37,911 nucleotides of DNA, taken from contig BJOX01000129.1 in the NCBI GenBank assembly GCA_009731375.1, positions 405,189-443,099 of the forward strand. Reading direction: 5' to 3'. Both the position numbers and the translations under genes were made by a program. Below are positions 21,140-30,394 of this stretch, one piece after another. The notes under the pieces were generated by a model, which was given only the letters and a program-made list of their open reading frames with translations, was not told where the DNA came from and did not search any database. The stretch is from Paulinella micropora (lineage: Eukaryota > Cercozoa > Imbricatea > Euglyphida). Position 1 is the stretch's first letter. Every line of letters starts with the position of its first letter.

Positions 21140-21446
21140 TATGTATGTATGGTATGTAGGAGCCAGTGTTTGTCGAGTTAGGACGTACCTTGTATGTATG
21201 TATGTATGTATGTATGTATGTACATACATCAATATATACATACATACATTCATACATACAGGTACGTCCTAGCTCAATAAACATATATACATAGATACAT
21301 ACATACATTCATACATACATACATACATACACACACACACATACATACATACATACATACATGCAAGGTACGTCCTAACTCGACAAACACTGGCTCCTAC
21401 ATACCATATATACATAATATGTATGTATGGTATGTATGGTATGTAG
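21140..21446. repeat. Inverted and direct head copies of the next exon in (ATGT)n/(CATA)n
   Basis: At 21155-21190 a direct copy of the acceptor plus GAGCCAGTGTTTGTCGAGTT. At about 21260-21285 and 21365-21405 two reverse-complement copies. The second inverted copy and the exon at 21447 are separated by about 40 bases and form a near-perfect hairpin. Confidence 0.85.
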
Positions 21447-21494
21447 GAGCCAGTGTTTGTTGAGTTAGGACGTACCCTCCAAGACACCAACGCG
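21447..21494 (+). CDS. Exon (phase 0 to 0) inside a palindromic cluster
   Basis: The acceptor GTATGTAG ends at 21446 and the donor GTCGGT starts at 21495. Only phase 0 is open: EPVFVELGRTLQDTNA. With the two preceding exons this gives a continuous acidic segment. Tail copies follow at about 21549-21563 and 21748-21789. Confidence 0.75.
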
Positions 21495-21582
21495 GTCGGT
21501 CTACATCTATCTATCTATCTATCTATCTATCTGTCTATCTATCTGTCTACCCTACAAGACACCAACGCGGTCTACATCTATC

Positions 21583-21619
<37 letters not shown>

Positions 21620-21666
21620 TAGATTAGATTAGATGAGATAGATAGATAGATAGATAAAGGACGATA

Positions 21667-21748
<82 letters not shown>

Positions 21749-21901
21749 TGTTTGTTGAGTTAGGACGTACCTTACAAGATCAACGCGGTCTGCATCTATA
21801 TCTATCTATCTATCTGTCTATATTATTCTTATCAATCTATCATTCTTATCTATATCTATCTATCCCCCCCCCCCCCCCCCCCCCTCTTTTTTCCCCCCCC
21901 C
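21495..21901. repeat. (CTAT)n/(GATA)n with exon-tail copies
   Basis: Tail copies CAAGACACCAACGCGGTCTA (about 21549) and GTTTGTTGAGTTAGGACGTA (about 21750) alternate with CTAT then GATA repeats. The array ends in poly-C before a gap. Confidence 0.85.
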
Positions 21902-22021
21902 NNNNNNNNNNNNNNNNNNNNNNNNNNNNNNNNNNNNNNNNNNNNNNNNNNNNNNNNNNNNNNNNNNNNNNNNNNNNNNNNNNNNNNNNNNNNNNNNNNN
22001 NNNNNNNNNNNNNNNNNNNNN
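21902..22021. other. Assembly gap (120 N)
   Basis: Between poly-C and (CT)n. It may hide the start of the exon ending at 22167. Confidence 0.95.
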
Positions 22022-22114
<93 letters not shown>

Positions 22115-22167
22115 TATATTCTGTTTTCGATGCCTGCCTGCATGTTCGACGTGGAAACATACACCAG
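22115..22167 (+). CDS. Exon 3' part (exit phase 2), start unresolved
   Basis: Unique sequence between (CA)n and GTCTGTCTGTGTG reads FSMPACMFDVETYT plus AG. That AG joins the A opening the next exon to make Arg, and the next exon is open only in phase 2. No acceptor AG is visible upstream, so repeat expansion or mis-assembly may have displaced it. Confidence 0.45.
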
Positions 22168-22195
22168 GTCTGTCTGTGTGTGTGTGTGTATGTCT

Positions 22196-22250
<55 letters not shown>

Positions 22251-22324
22251 CACGCTCTCTCTCTCTCTCTCTTCCTCCCTCCCTTCCTCTGCCTACCTAT
22301 CTATCCACCTACCTACCCACCTAG
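22168..22324. repeat. (GT)n, (CT)n, (CA)n
   Basis: Compound simple repeat ending in CTAC and CCAC units that form the acceptor CCACCTAG. Confidence 0.9.
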
Positions 22325-22462
22325 ATCAGACAGTGGGACGCTGTCGAAGCCCCCAGGCCGTGTTCCTGTACCTTCCCCATCAACCACTGGAGCTAACAAC
22401 ATGACTAGCAACAGCAGTGCGGCTGAGAGTCATCGCTCGCCTCTGTCTAATCGGTCTCGACG
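22325..22462 (+). CDS. Ser/Pro-rich exon, truncated by a gap
   Basis: The acceptor ACCCACCTAG ends at 22324. Only phase 2 is open. It reads SDSGTLSKPPGRVPVPSPST, then an Asn/Ser-rich stretch and SHRSPLSNRSR, up to the gap at 22463. Low in hydrophobics and probably disordered. A diverged copy of its 3' part lies at 22921-22971, after the gap. Confidence 0.75.
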
Positions 22463-22854
22463 NNNNNNNNNNNNNNNNNNNNNNNNNNNNNNNNNNNNNN
22501 NNNNNNNNNNNNNNNNNNNNNNNNNNNNNNNNNNNNNNNNNNNNNNNNNNNNNNNNNNNNNNNNNNNNNNNNNNNNNNNNNNNNNNNNNNNNNNNNNNNN
22601 NNNNNNNNNNNNNNNNNNNNNNNNNNNNNNNNNNNNNNNNNNNNNNNNNNNNNNNNNNNNNNNNNNNNNNNNNNNNNNNNNNNNNNNNNNNNNNNNNNNN
22701 NNNNNNNNNNNNNNNNNNNNNNNNNNNNNNNNNNNNNNNNNNNNNNNNNNNNNNNNNNNNNNNNNNNNNNNNNNNNNNNNNNNNNNNNNNNNNNNNNNNN
22801 NNNNNNNNNNNNNNNNNNNNNNNNNNNNNNNNNNNNNNNNNNNNNNNNNNNNNN
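22463..22854. other. Assembly gap (392 N)
   Basis: Begins within coding sequence, so the rest of the exon and its donor are missing. Confidence 0.95.
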
Positions 22855-22920
<66 letters not shown>

Positions 22921-22990
22921 AAAATCAACAAAAGCAGTGCAACAGAGAGTATTCGATGACTCTGTCTAAGAGCGTGCTCTCCCTCCCTCT

Positions 22991-23039
<49 letters not shown>

Positions 23040-23067
23040 CTCTCTCTCTCTCTCTCTCTCCCTACCT

Positions 23068-23110
<43 letters not shown>

Positions 23111-23425
23111 TCTTTCTCCTCCTTTTCTTCTCTCATCAATCTCGGAGTTCAAGTTATTTATATATATATATATATACATATATAGATAGATATAGATATA
23201 GATATAGATATATAGATATGTATGTATGTATATTTTATTCTCTTGTTAAGAAAATTGTATACTTTCTTTGTATGTATGTATGAATGATGTATGAATGTAT
23301 GTATGTATTGTATGTATGTATGTACGAATGAATGTATGTGAATATATGTATGTATGAATGAATGAACGACAGAACACGTGTGTATGTGTATTTATGTATG
23401 AATGAATATGTGTGTGTATGTCTAG
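22855..23425. repeat. (CT)n, (TA)n, (ATGT)n/(ATGA)n
   Basis: Simple repeats with one non-simple block, 22921-22971, recognisable as a tail copy of the exon at 22325 (AGCAGTGCAACAGAGAGT corresponds to AGCAGTGCGGCTGAGAGT). Confidence 0.85.
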
Positions 23426-23480
23426 GGGTGAGATACAGGTCTTGAATGATGATTCTCCGATACAGCCTCTCTCTTCCCAG
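23426..23480 (+). CDS. Exon (phase 2 to 0) followed by three tail copies
   Basis: The acceptor ATGTCTAG ends at 23425 and the donor GTCTAT starts at 23481. Only phase 2 is open, reading [18 protein letters not shown]. Its last 30 or so bases (GATTCTCCGATACA...TTCCCAG) recur at 23534, 23608 and 23655, each followed by TA repeat. Confidence 0.7.
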
Positions 23481-23483
23481 GTC

Positions 23484-23537
<54 letters not shown>

Positions 23538-23725
23538 TCTCCGATACAATCTCTCTCTCTTCCCAGGTATATATATACATACATATATATATATATGTAA
23601 TATATATGATTCTCCGATACAACCTCTCTCTCTTCGCAGATATATATTTTATATGATTCTCCGATACAATCTCTTCCCAGGTGTATATATATATATGTAA
23701 CATATATATATATATATATATAGGT
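23481..23725. repeat. (TA)n with three exon-tail copies
   Basis: GATTCTCCGATACAATCTCT...CAG then GTATAT or GTGTAT, three times. The third-last base of one copy is changed (TTCGCAG) and it lacks GT. Confidence 0.9.
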
Positions 23726-23735
23726 GTGATTTCAG

Positions 23736-23753
23736 GCGTGGCTTTTCTCGACT
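23736..23753 (+). CDS. Possible 18-base microexon
   Basis: GTGATTTCAG ends at 23735 and GTTATC starts at 23754. Phase 0 reads AWLFST and keeps phase with its neighbours. Too short to be sure. Confidence 0.3.
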
Positions 23754-23820
23754 GTTATCTATCTATCTATCTATCTATTCTGGAGTCGCTAATACAATCA
23801 TTGTCTCCCCATTGAGCAAT

Positions 23821-24325
23821 CTGAGAAGTTCCTAGTTCTTAACTACCATGAGCAATGAGTTCAAGTGCTTTGATCTCAGCCAAGGCTGGTTGCTGTCGCT
23901 TCTGCAGTGGCTCCTTTGAAAGCTCCCGTTGAGAGCTTACTAATGAGCTAAGATACAGATTCCGGACACCAGTATCGGCTGAGATCGAAGCGCTTCAAGT
24001 CATTGGGGTGTGGAAATTTTCCCTCAGAATTCCGGAAATTTTCTGACCGACGGCGGGATAGGTCGACAGAAATGCAATTGGCGGGGATTTGTTGTAGGCG
24101 GAGATAGGAGAAGTCCATAGACGTTAAGTGCAATTAGCAATGACTTGAAGCGCTTCGATCTTAGTCAATACTTGTGTCCAGAATCTGTATCTGGGCTCAT
24201 TAGTCAGCTCTTGACGAGAGCTTTCCAACGAGCGACTGCACAAGCGACAGCAACCAGCCTTGGCTGAGATCGAAGCACTTGGAAGTTATATTGCTCATTG
24301 TAGTTAAGAACTAGGAACTTCTCAG
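23821..24325. mobile_element. Composite MITE, two family A units head to head
   Basis: The outer ends are perfect inverted repeats (CTGAGAAGTTCCTAGTTCTT then AACTAC, and its complement). Unit one is at 23821-24005, unit two inverted at 24121-24325, with about 115 bases between. Each unit is itself a foldback. The spacer, including TTTTCCCTCAGAATTCC, is not found elsewhere in the window. Confidence 0.85.
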
Positions 24326-24361
24326 GTAAATATGCGACCTTTTCTTATAACCCCTATACAG

Positions 24362-24412
24362 AATGGAACCGCCGGCCCGCTCGCTCGGCCCGGACTGACC
24401 CCCGGCCTGTAT
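24362..24412 (+). CDS. Gly/Pro-rich exon, 3' end ambiguous by one repeat unit
   Basis: The acceptor CCTATACAG ends at 24361. Phase 0 reads NGTAGPLARPGLTPGLY. Donors GTATGT start at 24409 and again at 24413, as the donor is the first unit of an ATGT array. The second keeps phase 0 and joins the next exon in phase 0. Confidence 0.6.
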
Positions 24413-24496
24413 GTATGTATGTATGTATGTATGCATGTTACGTTTGTGTCGTGGTTCATCACGAAGAAGTATGTGTCTATGTATGTATGCATGTAG

Positions 24497-24526
24497 AATT
24501 TCCCGGCGCCGCCACGAGACGACCAG
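24497..24526 (+). CDS. Short exon, probable phase 0 to 0
   Basis: The acceptor GCATGTAG ends at 24496 and the donor GTAGCA starts at 24527. 30 bases. Phase 0 reads NFPAPPRDDQ; phase 2 (ISRRRHETT) is also open. Phase 0 links the exons on both sides. Confidence 0.5.
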
Positions 24527-24640
24527 GTAGCAGGTGGGGGGTGGGGGACAACAAGGCAGTAGTGAGGCAGTGGAGGGGATAAAAAGGCAGTAGTGGGCCA
24601 GANNNNNNNNNNCAGTAATGAGGCAGTGGAAGGGAAATAT

Positions 24641-24790
24641 GATATATTCTGCGGCTAGCCAAAATTTCCACGTGTTTTACGGGCGAGCGGGGCCGGCGAG
24701 CCCGTAAAACACGTGAAATTTGGCGAGCCGAAGATGTGGTTTCCTCGGTCACCTGACCACATTTTGAGGCGGTGACCCGAGAAATTTCAA
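24641..24790. mobile_element. Hairpin element, family C, copy 2
   Basis: The main stem CACGTGTTTTACGGGC pairs perfectly with GCCCGTAAAACACGTG around a GC-rich loop. A second stem pairs CGGTCACCTGACC with GGCGGTGACCCG. The A-T pair in the stem corresponds to a G-C pair in copy 3. Confidence 0.8.
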
Positions 24791-24929
24791 GCATGGTGGA
24801 ATGAGGATGCTAGGGCTGAACAGGGCGTGTTGCCGTTTCGCCCTGTGCGATACGCCTGAAACATGGAACCAAAAATCTAAAATACATTACTTACTTATTA
24901 CCACAGCGGGGAAAAAATGTGAAAAATAA

Positions 24930-25142
24930 GGTTTTTGAACCGGCCTGAATGGTGTGGTCACTTGACTGTGAAGCGCTGTGGCCCATTGTGCTAGCCAGGG
25001 AATTTTTCCAGGCCATGGCTGGCACAATGCTGGCACAATGCTGGCCACGTGGCCATGGACATGTGACCGTCCCAACTTTTCGTGTGGCCATGGTCACTTT
25101 CCACAGTCAAGTGTGACCACACCATTCAGGCCGGGTCCAAAA

Positions 25143-25145
<3 letters not shown>
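24930..25145. mobile_element. Foldback MITE, family E
   Basis: The terminal inverted repeats are about 42 bases long, with shared core GGCCTGAATGGTGTGGTCAC and CTTGACTGTG. The middle carries CTGGCACAATG twice and the 14-base palindrome TGGCCACGTGGCCA. Only copy seen. Poly-T follows at 25147-25219, then a 10-base gap. Confidence 0.8.
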
Positions 25146-25219
<74 letters not shown>

Positions 25220-25244
25220 NNNNNNNNNNCCCTGTCCTGAACAG

Positions 25245-25325
25245 AGCGCACTGGCTCCATTCCCCTATATCCGCGCACCAAGTGGCACCAATGGCCTGGT
25301 GCCGCCCTTCCCACTGGGCGAAAGC
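25245..25325 (+). CDS. Pro-rich exon (phase 0 to 0), start of the phase-consistent C-terminal chain
   Basis: CTGAACAG ends at 25244 and the donor GTAACG starts at 25326. Phase 0 reads [18 protein letters not shown] then VPPFPLGES. The acceptor lies close to a gap and has a weak pyrimidine tract, and part of the sequence resembles repeat family D (AGTGGCACCA). The following exons require phase 0 here. Confidence 0.55.
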
Positions 25326-25355
25326 GTAACGTAGCCCTATCTATCTATCTATCTA

Positions 25356-25386
<31 letters not shown>

Positions 25387-25428
25387 ATTTATGTATGTGT
25401 GTACGTGCGTATCTATCTATCTATCTAG

Positions 25429-25467
25429 GAGACAATTCTTCCACTACCAGGAGCACTCCCAGGATTG
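25429..25467 (+). CDS. Exon (phase 0 to 0)
   Basis: The acceptor CTATCTATCTAG ends at 25428 and the donor GTCTAT starts at 25468; both are part of the CTAT array. Phase 0 reads [14 protein letters not shown] tail copy (GGGACCCTTCCGGGATTG before GTCGAG) lies at about 25971-25988, at the far end of the CTAT array. Confidence 0.7.
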
Positions 25468-25519
25468 GTCTATCTATCTATCTATCTATCTATCCATCTA
25501 TCTATCTATCTATCTATCC

Positions 25520-25561
<42 letters not shown>

Positions 25562-26081
25562 TCATCCATCCATCCATCCATCCATCTATCTATCTATCTA
25601 TCTATCCATCTATCTATCTATCTATCCATCCATCTATATATCTATCTATCCATCCATCTATCTATCTATCCATCTATCTATCTATCTATCTATCCATCTA
25701 TCTATCTATCTATCTATCTATCCATCTATCTATCCATCCATCTACCTATCTATCCATCTATCTATCTATCTATATATTCATCCATCCATCTATCTATCTA
25801 TCCATCCATCTATCTATCTATCTATCCATCCATCTATCTATCTATCTATCCATCTATCTATCTATCTATCATCTATCTATCTATCTATCCATATATCCAT
25901 CCATCTATCTATCTATCTATCCATCCATCTATCTATCTATCTACCTATCTATCTATCTGTCTATCTATCTTGGGACCCTTCCGGGATTGGTCGAGATAAT
26001 ACATACATACACATACATACATACATACATACATACATATGCATATATACATAACTTACATGCACACTATCTACCCCAATA

Positions 26082-26164
<83 letters not shown>

Positions 26165-26177
26165 CGCGCTCTCTCGC

Positions 26178-26247
<70 letters not shown>

Positions 26248-26498
26248 CTCGCCTGGTTTGCTACCTTCCTACCTACCTACCGACCGACCTACCTACCGAC
26301 CTACCTACTTACCTACCTACCTGCCTGCCTACCTACCTATCTATCTATCTATCTATCCACCTACCTACCTATCTATCTATCTATCTACCTACCTATCTAT
26401 CTATCCATTTACCTACCTACCTACCTACATATCTACCTCCCTATACATCTACTCTACTATGCTTTCTATCTATATCTCAATCTCCATTATCGCAATAG
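25468..26498. repeat. (CTAT)n/(CCAT)n, (CATA)n, (CT)n, (CTAC)n intron
   Basis: About 1 kb of simple repeats with no exon apart from the tail copy near 25980. The last 45 bases (TCTATATCTCAATCTCCATT) are a more normal polypyrimidine and branch region. Confidence 0.9.
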
Positions 26499-26589
26499 GT
26501 ACGCATACCCGGCGCAAACCTCAACCTGAGCCAGCAGCCCGCGCCGCCACCCCCCATCGCACACCCCAACCCCCCTCCAAGCGCCTCAG
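26499..26589 (+). CDS. Pro-rich exon (phase 0 to 1)
   Basis: The acceptor TTATCGCAATAG ends at 26498 and the donor GTCATT starts at 26590. Phase 0 reads [14 protein letters not shown] then a run with PPPP and PPPSAS, leaving G. The G joins GT of the next exon as Gly. The next exon is open only in phase 1, which fixes this frame. Confidence 0.8.
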
Positions 26590-26960
26590 GTCATTTACCC
26601 TGTCTATCCACCGACCTACCTACCTGTCTATCTAACCACAACAACCAGCTCGCCCGCCCATCCACCCCNNNNNNNNNNNNNNNNNNNNNNCCTGTCTATC
26701 TAATTTACATTTACCTACTTGCCTACTTATCTCACCACAACGACCCACCCCGCCTACCCTCACAGCCCACCTTCCTATCACATCTACATCTACATCTACG
26801 TCTGCATCAGATACATAGCTACCGGCCAAGGAGTGAAGGAGTGAAGCGCAAGCTATCTATATCTATCTCTATATATATATATCTATATCTATATCTATAT
26901 CTACATCTATATCTACATCTATATCTATATCTACATCTATATATCTATATCTATATCCAG
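26590..26960. repeat. Intron with CTAC, CACAACAACC and TATATC repeats, one gap
   Basis: CTGTCTATCTAA...CACCACAAC-like blocks occur on both sides of a 22-N gap (26669-26690). (CTATAT)n leads to the next acceptor. Confidence 0.8.
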
Positions 26961-27090
26961 GTCCGGGTGGTCCGCGTGCCTCGCCGATGTCCCCGGCCGG
27001 GCCTGACACGCCACCGATGACCCCGCCGGACTTCCCGCCCCCGGGGCCACCGGAGCAAAATGGCGCCCCCGGCCCCTCCCGCCAACACAG
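26961..27090 (+). CDS. Pro/Gly-rich exon (phase 1 to 2)
   Basis: The acceptor CTATATCCAG ends at 26960 and the donor GTAAAA starts at 27091. Only phase 1 is open. It reads PGGPRASPMSPAGPDTPP, MTPPDFPPPGPP, EQNGAPGPSRQH plus AG. GC-rich and low in hydrophobics, with possible Pro-directed or SH3/WW-type ligands (PPDFPPPGPP), by analogy only. Confidence 0.9.
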
Positions 27091-27183
27091 GTAAAAAGAA
27101 AAAAACAGATACGGGAGAAAAAAGGCAGTAGTGAGGCAGTGGAGGGGGGGGGCAAAAGCCTATGTATGTATGTCTGTTTGTAG

Positions 27184-27340
27184 CGATAGCAGTCTGGTTG
27201 ACGAGGTGATGGCTGTAAGAAACAGCGAAGAAGATCCCACGCAAGATGAGCACTTCCCCCCTCCGCCTGATTTTGGCCCCCCGGAGCCATCGGCAGAACC
27301 GCCGCCGCCCACGCCACCGCAGGCCGCGAATTCTACGCCG
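27184..27340 (+). CDS. Acidic then Pro-rich exon (phase 2 to 0)
   Basis: The acceptor TCTGTTTGTAG ends at 27183 and the consensus donor GTAAGT starts at 27341. AG plus C makes Ser, then DSSLVDEVMAVRNSEEDPTQ, DEHFPPPPDFGPPEPSAE, PPPPTPPQAANSTP. Joins both neighbours without a stop. Confidence 0.9.
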
Positions 27341-27796
27341 GTAAGTGAATATATGGATGGATGGGTGGATGGATGGATGGATGGATAGGTGGGTGTATGT
27401 ATGTTATATACACAGACAGATAGATGGGTAAGAAGATGGGCCAGTGTTTGAGGATGTGTACGTTATGTATGTTATGTATGTATAATAAACAGACAGACAG
27501 ATAGATCAGATAGATAGATAGATAGATAGGTAGATAGATAGATAGATACACAGTAAGATGTGTGGGTGGGTGAGAGCGAGAGAGAGGAGTGGTGGGTGGG
27601 GNNNNNNNNNNTCGGTAGGAAGTTAGGCCAGTTGTCGCGTATGTTATCTATGTATGATGGGTGGTTGGGTGGATGGATGGATGTTATTCTTTTATCTATC
27701 TTATCTATCTTATCTATCTATCTATCTATCTACCTACCTACCTACCTACCTACCTATCTATCTATCTATCTATCTATGAATGTCATGCGTGTCCAG
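27341..27796. repeat. (ATGG)n, (GATA)n, (CTAT)n intron
   Basis: Simple repeats with a 10-base gap at 27602-27611. GATA at 27480-27545 and CTAT at 27690-27775 are complementary. Confidence 0.9.
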
Positions 27797-28238
27797 GTTG
27801 GAAAGGGGGGTTTTCAGCTCAGCCATGACACGGTCTTGCTGGAGTCGGAGGATTCCGAAGCCTCAGGAATTTTGTTCCAGTTGTCCCCCATGCCGGCTGA
27901 CGGCCGTGGTTCTCGTGCATTGACTCAGCCATGGGTGGCTGCTAAGAGTAAGGGAAATGCACGGCGCAGCTCCATGCCGCAAGTACGGGAAGCGGATGTG
28001 CCGAACACAGCGCCCAGCCATTCCAGCCAGCCATTGGGCCAGCAGAAGGCGCCCAGCCATTCCAGCCAGCCCGTGGGCAAGCAGGAGAAGGCGCCCAGCC
28101 ATTCCAGCCAGCCATTGGGCCAGCAGGAGAAGGAGCCGGAGAAGGAGAAAGGGACGGAGAAGCAAGGCAAAATAGCAGAGGCTGGAGACAAAAGGGTGCA
28201 CAGAATTCGCCCTTACTCCCCGGAGCGACAGGCCATGT
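27797..28238 (+). CDS. Large Ser/Gln/Lys-rich exon with internal repeats (phase 0 to 1)
   Basis: The acceptor CGTGTCCAG ends at 27796 and the donor GTAAGT starts at 28239. It is the largest exon at 442 bases. It opens VGKGGFQLSHDTVLLESEDS, then SEASGILFQLSPM, followed by three tandem APSHSSQPLGQQEK units at about 28010-28130 and a Lys/Glu stretch (EKEPEKEKGTEKQGK). It ends HRIRPYSPERQAM plus T. Read through the donor it would stop at TAG after two codons, so an alternative 3' end here is possible. PYSP resembles a proline-directed phosphosite, by analogy. Confidence 0.9.
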
Positions 28239-28483
28239 GTAAGTAGTCTAAATTCATTCCAGTTGAAATTTTGCACTGTAAGTAGTGGAAAACAGTAATC
28301 TACTTTATGAATCTTCTGCCATTTGTTTGCCACTGTTGTTCACTGATGTTAGTACAATCTAGTATGATTCTTGGTGACGCAGTTGTACTACTAAAATGCT
28401 ACTACTACTACTACTACAGTTGCTGCTACTACTACTAGTACTACTGCTGCTGCTACTACTACTACTACTACAGTTGCTGCTAT

Positions 28484-28515
<32 letters not shown>

Positions 28516-28763
28516 TTACTGCTGCTGCTGCTGCTGCTACTACTACTACTGTATAATCTGGTATGATTCTTGGTGACGCAGTTGTATCACTAAAATGCTT
28601 CACGATCATTTTAAAATTTATAGTCATGCAAACAAATTATGCATATACGATGCTTATATAGTACATTATTGTAGATGAGTGTCTACTAGTAGTAGTAGTA
28701 GTAGTAGTAGTAGTACTACTACTACTACTACTATACTACCATCACCACCACCACCACTTCTAC

Positions 28764-28820
<57 letters not shown>

Positions 28821-28861
28821 AATACTAATACTGTTACTAATACTAATACGGTCTTGGTTAG
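28239..28861. repeat. Intron with (CTA)n/(CTG)n and a 38-base duplication
   Basis: TATGATTCTTGGTGACGCAG and the following TTGTA occur at about 28361 and 28561, bracketing the CTA/CTG array. (AGT)n, (ACT)n and (AAT)n follow. The flanking duplication shows that non-repeat sequence was copied with the microsatellite here too. Confidence 0.85.
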
Positions 28862-28977
28862 TGCGTACCGTTCGGCCCTCCACGCCTCCCCCGGTCGGTC
28901 CGGAGCCACAGGCGCCGCCGGCCCAGCAGCAGGCCAATCAGGCCAGCCAGCAGCCCGGCCAGACCAACAAGCGACAG
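28862..28977 (+). CDS. Pro/Gln-rich exon (phase 1 to 0)
   Basis: The acceptor GTCTTGGTTAG ends at 28861 and the donor GTAACA starts at 28978. T plus TG makes Leu, then RTVRPSTPPPVGPEPQAPP, AQQQANQASQQPGQTNKRQ. Probably disordered. Confidence 0.85.
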
Positions 28978-29290
28978 GTAACAAAATGGGGGAAAAAAAA
29001 AGAAAAGAAACCGACAGCGGAAGAAGTTCGCGGTATTTTGCGGTCTTTTTCCCAGAAACTTACCCCCCCCCCCCCCCCCCCCCCCCCCNNNNNNNNNNAG
29101 AGGCAAACAAGACAAAGGAAAAGGAAACCGACAGGGGGGGGTATTTTGCGGTTTCTTTCCCGGTTTTCTTTTTCCGGACCTGCAAGCGGAAGACGTTCGC
29201 GGTATTTTATGGTTTACTTCCCGGAAAAAATTATCGCGCCCCGACCGAGCCAGCAGTCAGCCAGCCCGGCCAGACCAACACGTGACAGGT
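28978..29290. repeat. Intron with a tail copy of the preceding exon
   Basis: 29240-29288 repeats the exon's 3' end and donor (CAGCCCGGCCAGACCAACA), but the copy has TGA in the original frame. CGGTATTTTGCGGT-like blocks occur at 29031, 29138 and 29197, so a unit of roughly 60-150 bases was amplified. Poly-C precedes the gap at 29089-29098. Confidence 0.75.
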
Positions 29291-29522
29291 AAACAAGGAG
29301 AAGGGAGGGAGAGAAAAAAAAGAGAGAGAGAAAAAAAAAGGGGGGGGAGAGTGGGGGGAGGGGATGTTTCCCGGGAACCTACCAGAGAGATAGATAAAAA
29401 AAGATCGATCGATCGATAGATAGACAGATAGATAGATATAGATACATACATANNNNNNNNNNCTCTATCTCTATCTCTGCCTCTAGCATTTTATGTGTGT
29501 ATGTATGTATGTATGTCTACAG
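29291..29522. repeat. Purine-rich and (GATA)n/(ATGT)n intron
   Basis: GA-rich sequence, GATC/GATA repeats, a gap at 29453-29462 and ATGT repeat forming the acceptor. No exon seen. Confidence 0.8.
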
Positions 29523-29567
29523 GCAAGATTCTTCGCTGCGTCATCACAGCCGCCCGCAGTCCCCGAG
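29523..29567 (+). CDS. Exon (phase 0 to 0) with tail copies
   Basis: The acceptor GTATGTCTACAG ends at 29522 and the donor GTACGT starts at 29568. Phase 0 reads ARFFAASSQPPAVPE. Four copies of its end and donor follow within (GT)n. Confidence 0.75.
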
Positions 29568-29640
29568 GTACGTTACGTGTGTGTGTGTGTGCGTGTGTGT
29601 GTGTATACGTATGTATGTACATCAGTCCCTGAGGTACGTG

Positions 29641-29673
<33 letters not shown>

Positions 29674-29757
29674 ATCAGTCCCTGAGGTACGTGTGTGTGT
29701 ATGTGTGTGTGTGTGTGTGTGTATGTCTTCACAGCCGCCCGCAGTCCCCGAGGTACG

Positions 29758-29793
<36 letters not shown>

Positions 29794-29850
29794 CGTATTT
29801 ACGCAGCCACCCGCAGTCCCTAAGGTACGTGTGTGTGTGTGTGTGTGTAT
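29568..29850. repeat. (GT)n array with four exon-tail copies, two flanked by full splice signals
   Basis: Copies end with GAG or AAG before GTACGT at 29633, 29686, 29752 and 29824. The last two have an acceptor (CTTCACAG to 29734; TTACGCAG to 29806) and a donor. Each would make an 18-base in-frame microexon, PPAVPE at 29735-29752 and PPAVPK at 29807-29824. Confidence 0.85.
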
Positions 29851-30009
29851 GTATGTCTATCGATGGATGGATGGAAGGATGTTATGTATGTATGTCTGTA
29901 TGTAATGTATGTATGTTATGTATGTAAATATGTATGTATGTAATGTCATGTATCTATCTATCTTTCTATCTATGTATTTTTGTATGTATGTATGTATGTA
30001 TGTATGTAG
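29851..30009. repeat. (ATGG)n/(ATGT)n
   Basis: ATGT repeat whose last unit forms the acceptor GTATGTAG. Confidence 0.9.
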
Positions 30010-30213
30010 GAGCTTCAAGGACTGCTTCTTTCTTCTTCTTCTTCTTCTTCTTCTTCTTCTTCTACTTCTTCTTCTTCTCCGTCCTCCTCTTCTTCTTCTT
30101 CTTCTTCTTTCCCCTCCTCTTCTTCTCCTCCTCTTCCCTCTTCTTCTCCTCCGTTGCTTCCCCCTCCTTCCCCCTACACCAATACAACCCAGATCCATAT
30201 CAGTCCTCAAAAG
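30010..30213 (+). CDS. Poly-Ser exon encoded by a TCT/TTC repeat (phase 0 to 0)
   Basis: The acceptor TATGTATGTAG ends at 30009 and the donor GTATCT starts at 30214. It is 204 bases long. Phase 0 opens ELQGLLL, followed by runs of Ser (TCT codons) with Thr, Pro and Phe interruptions, then PPPSPYTNTTQIHISPQK. The other frames give poly-Phe or poly-Leu, but only phase 0 fits both neighbours. A microsatellite inside coding sequence; length variation is expected. Confidence 0.75.
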
Positions 30214-30336
30214 GTATCTATCTATCTATCTATCTATTATCTATCTATCTATCAATAATACCACCCAGATCCATATCAGTCCTCAAAAGGTATCTATCTA
30301 TCTATCTATCTAATCTATCTATCTATCTATCTATTC

Positions 30337-30394
<58 letters not shown>

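Noticed and set aside
24477-24794. Minus-strand open frame similar to ones near 3063 and 35345
   Set aside because: The similarity follows the hairpin element; both strands are equally open across the palindrome, with no conserved start or stop.
29240-29288. Additional coding exon similar to 28862-28977
   Set aside because: It copies only the 3' end and donor and has TGA in the required frame; treated as a tail copy.
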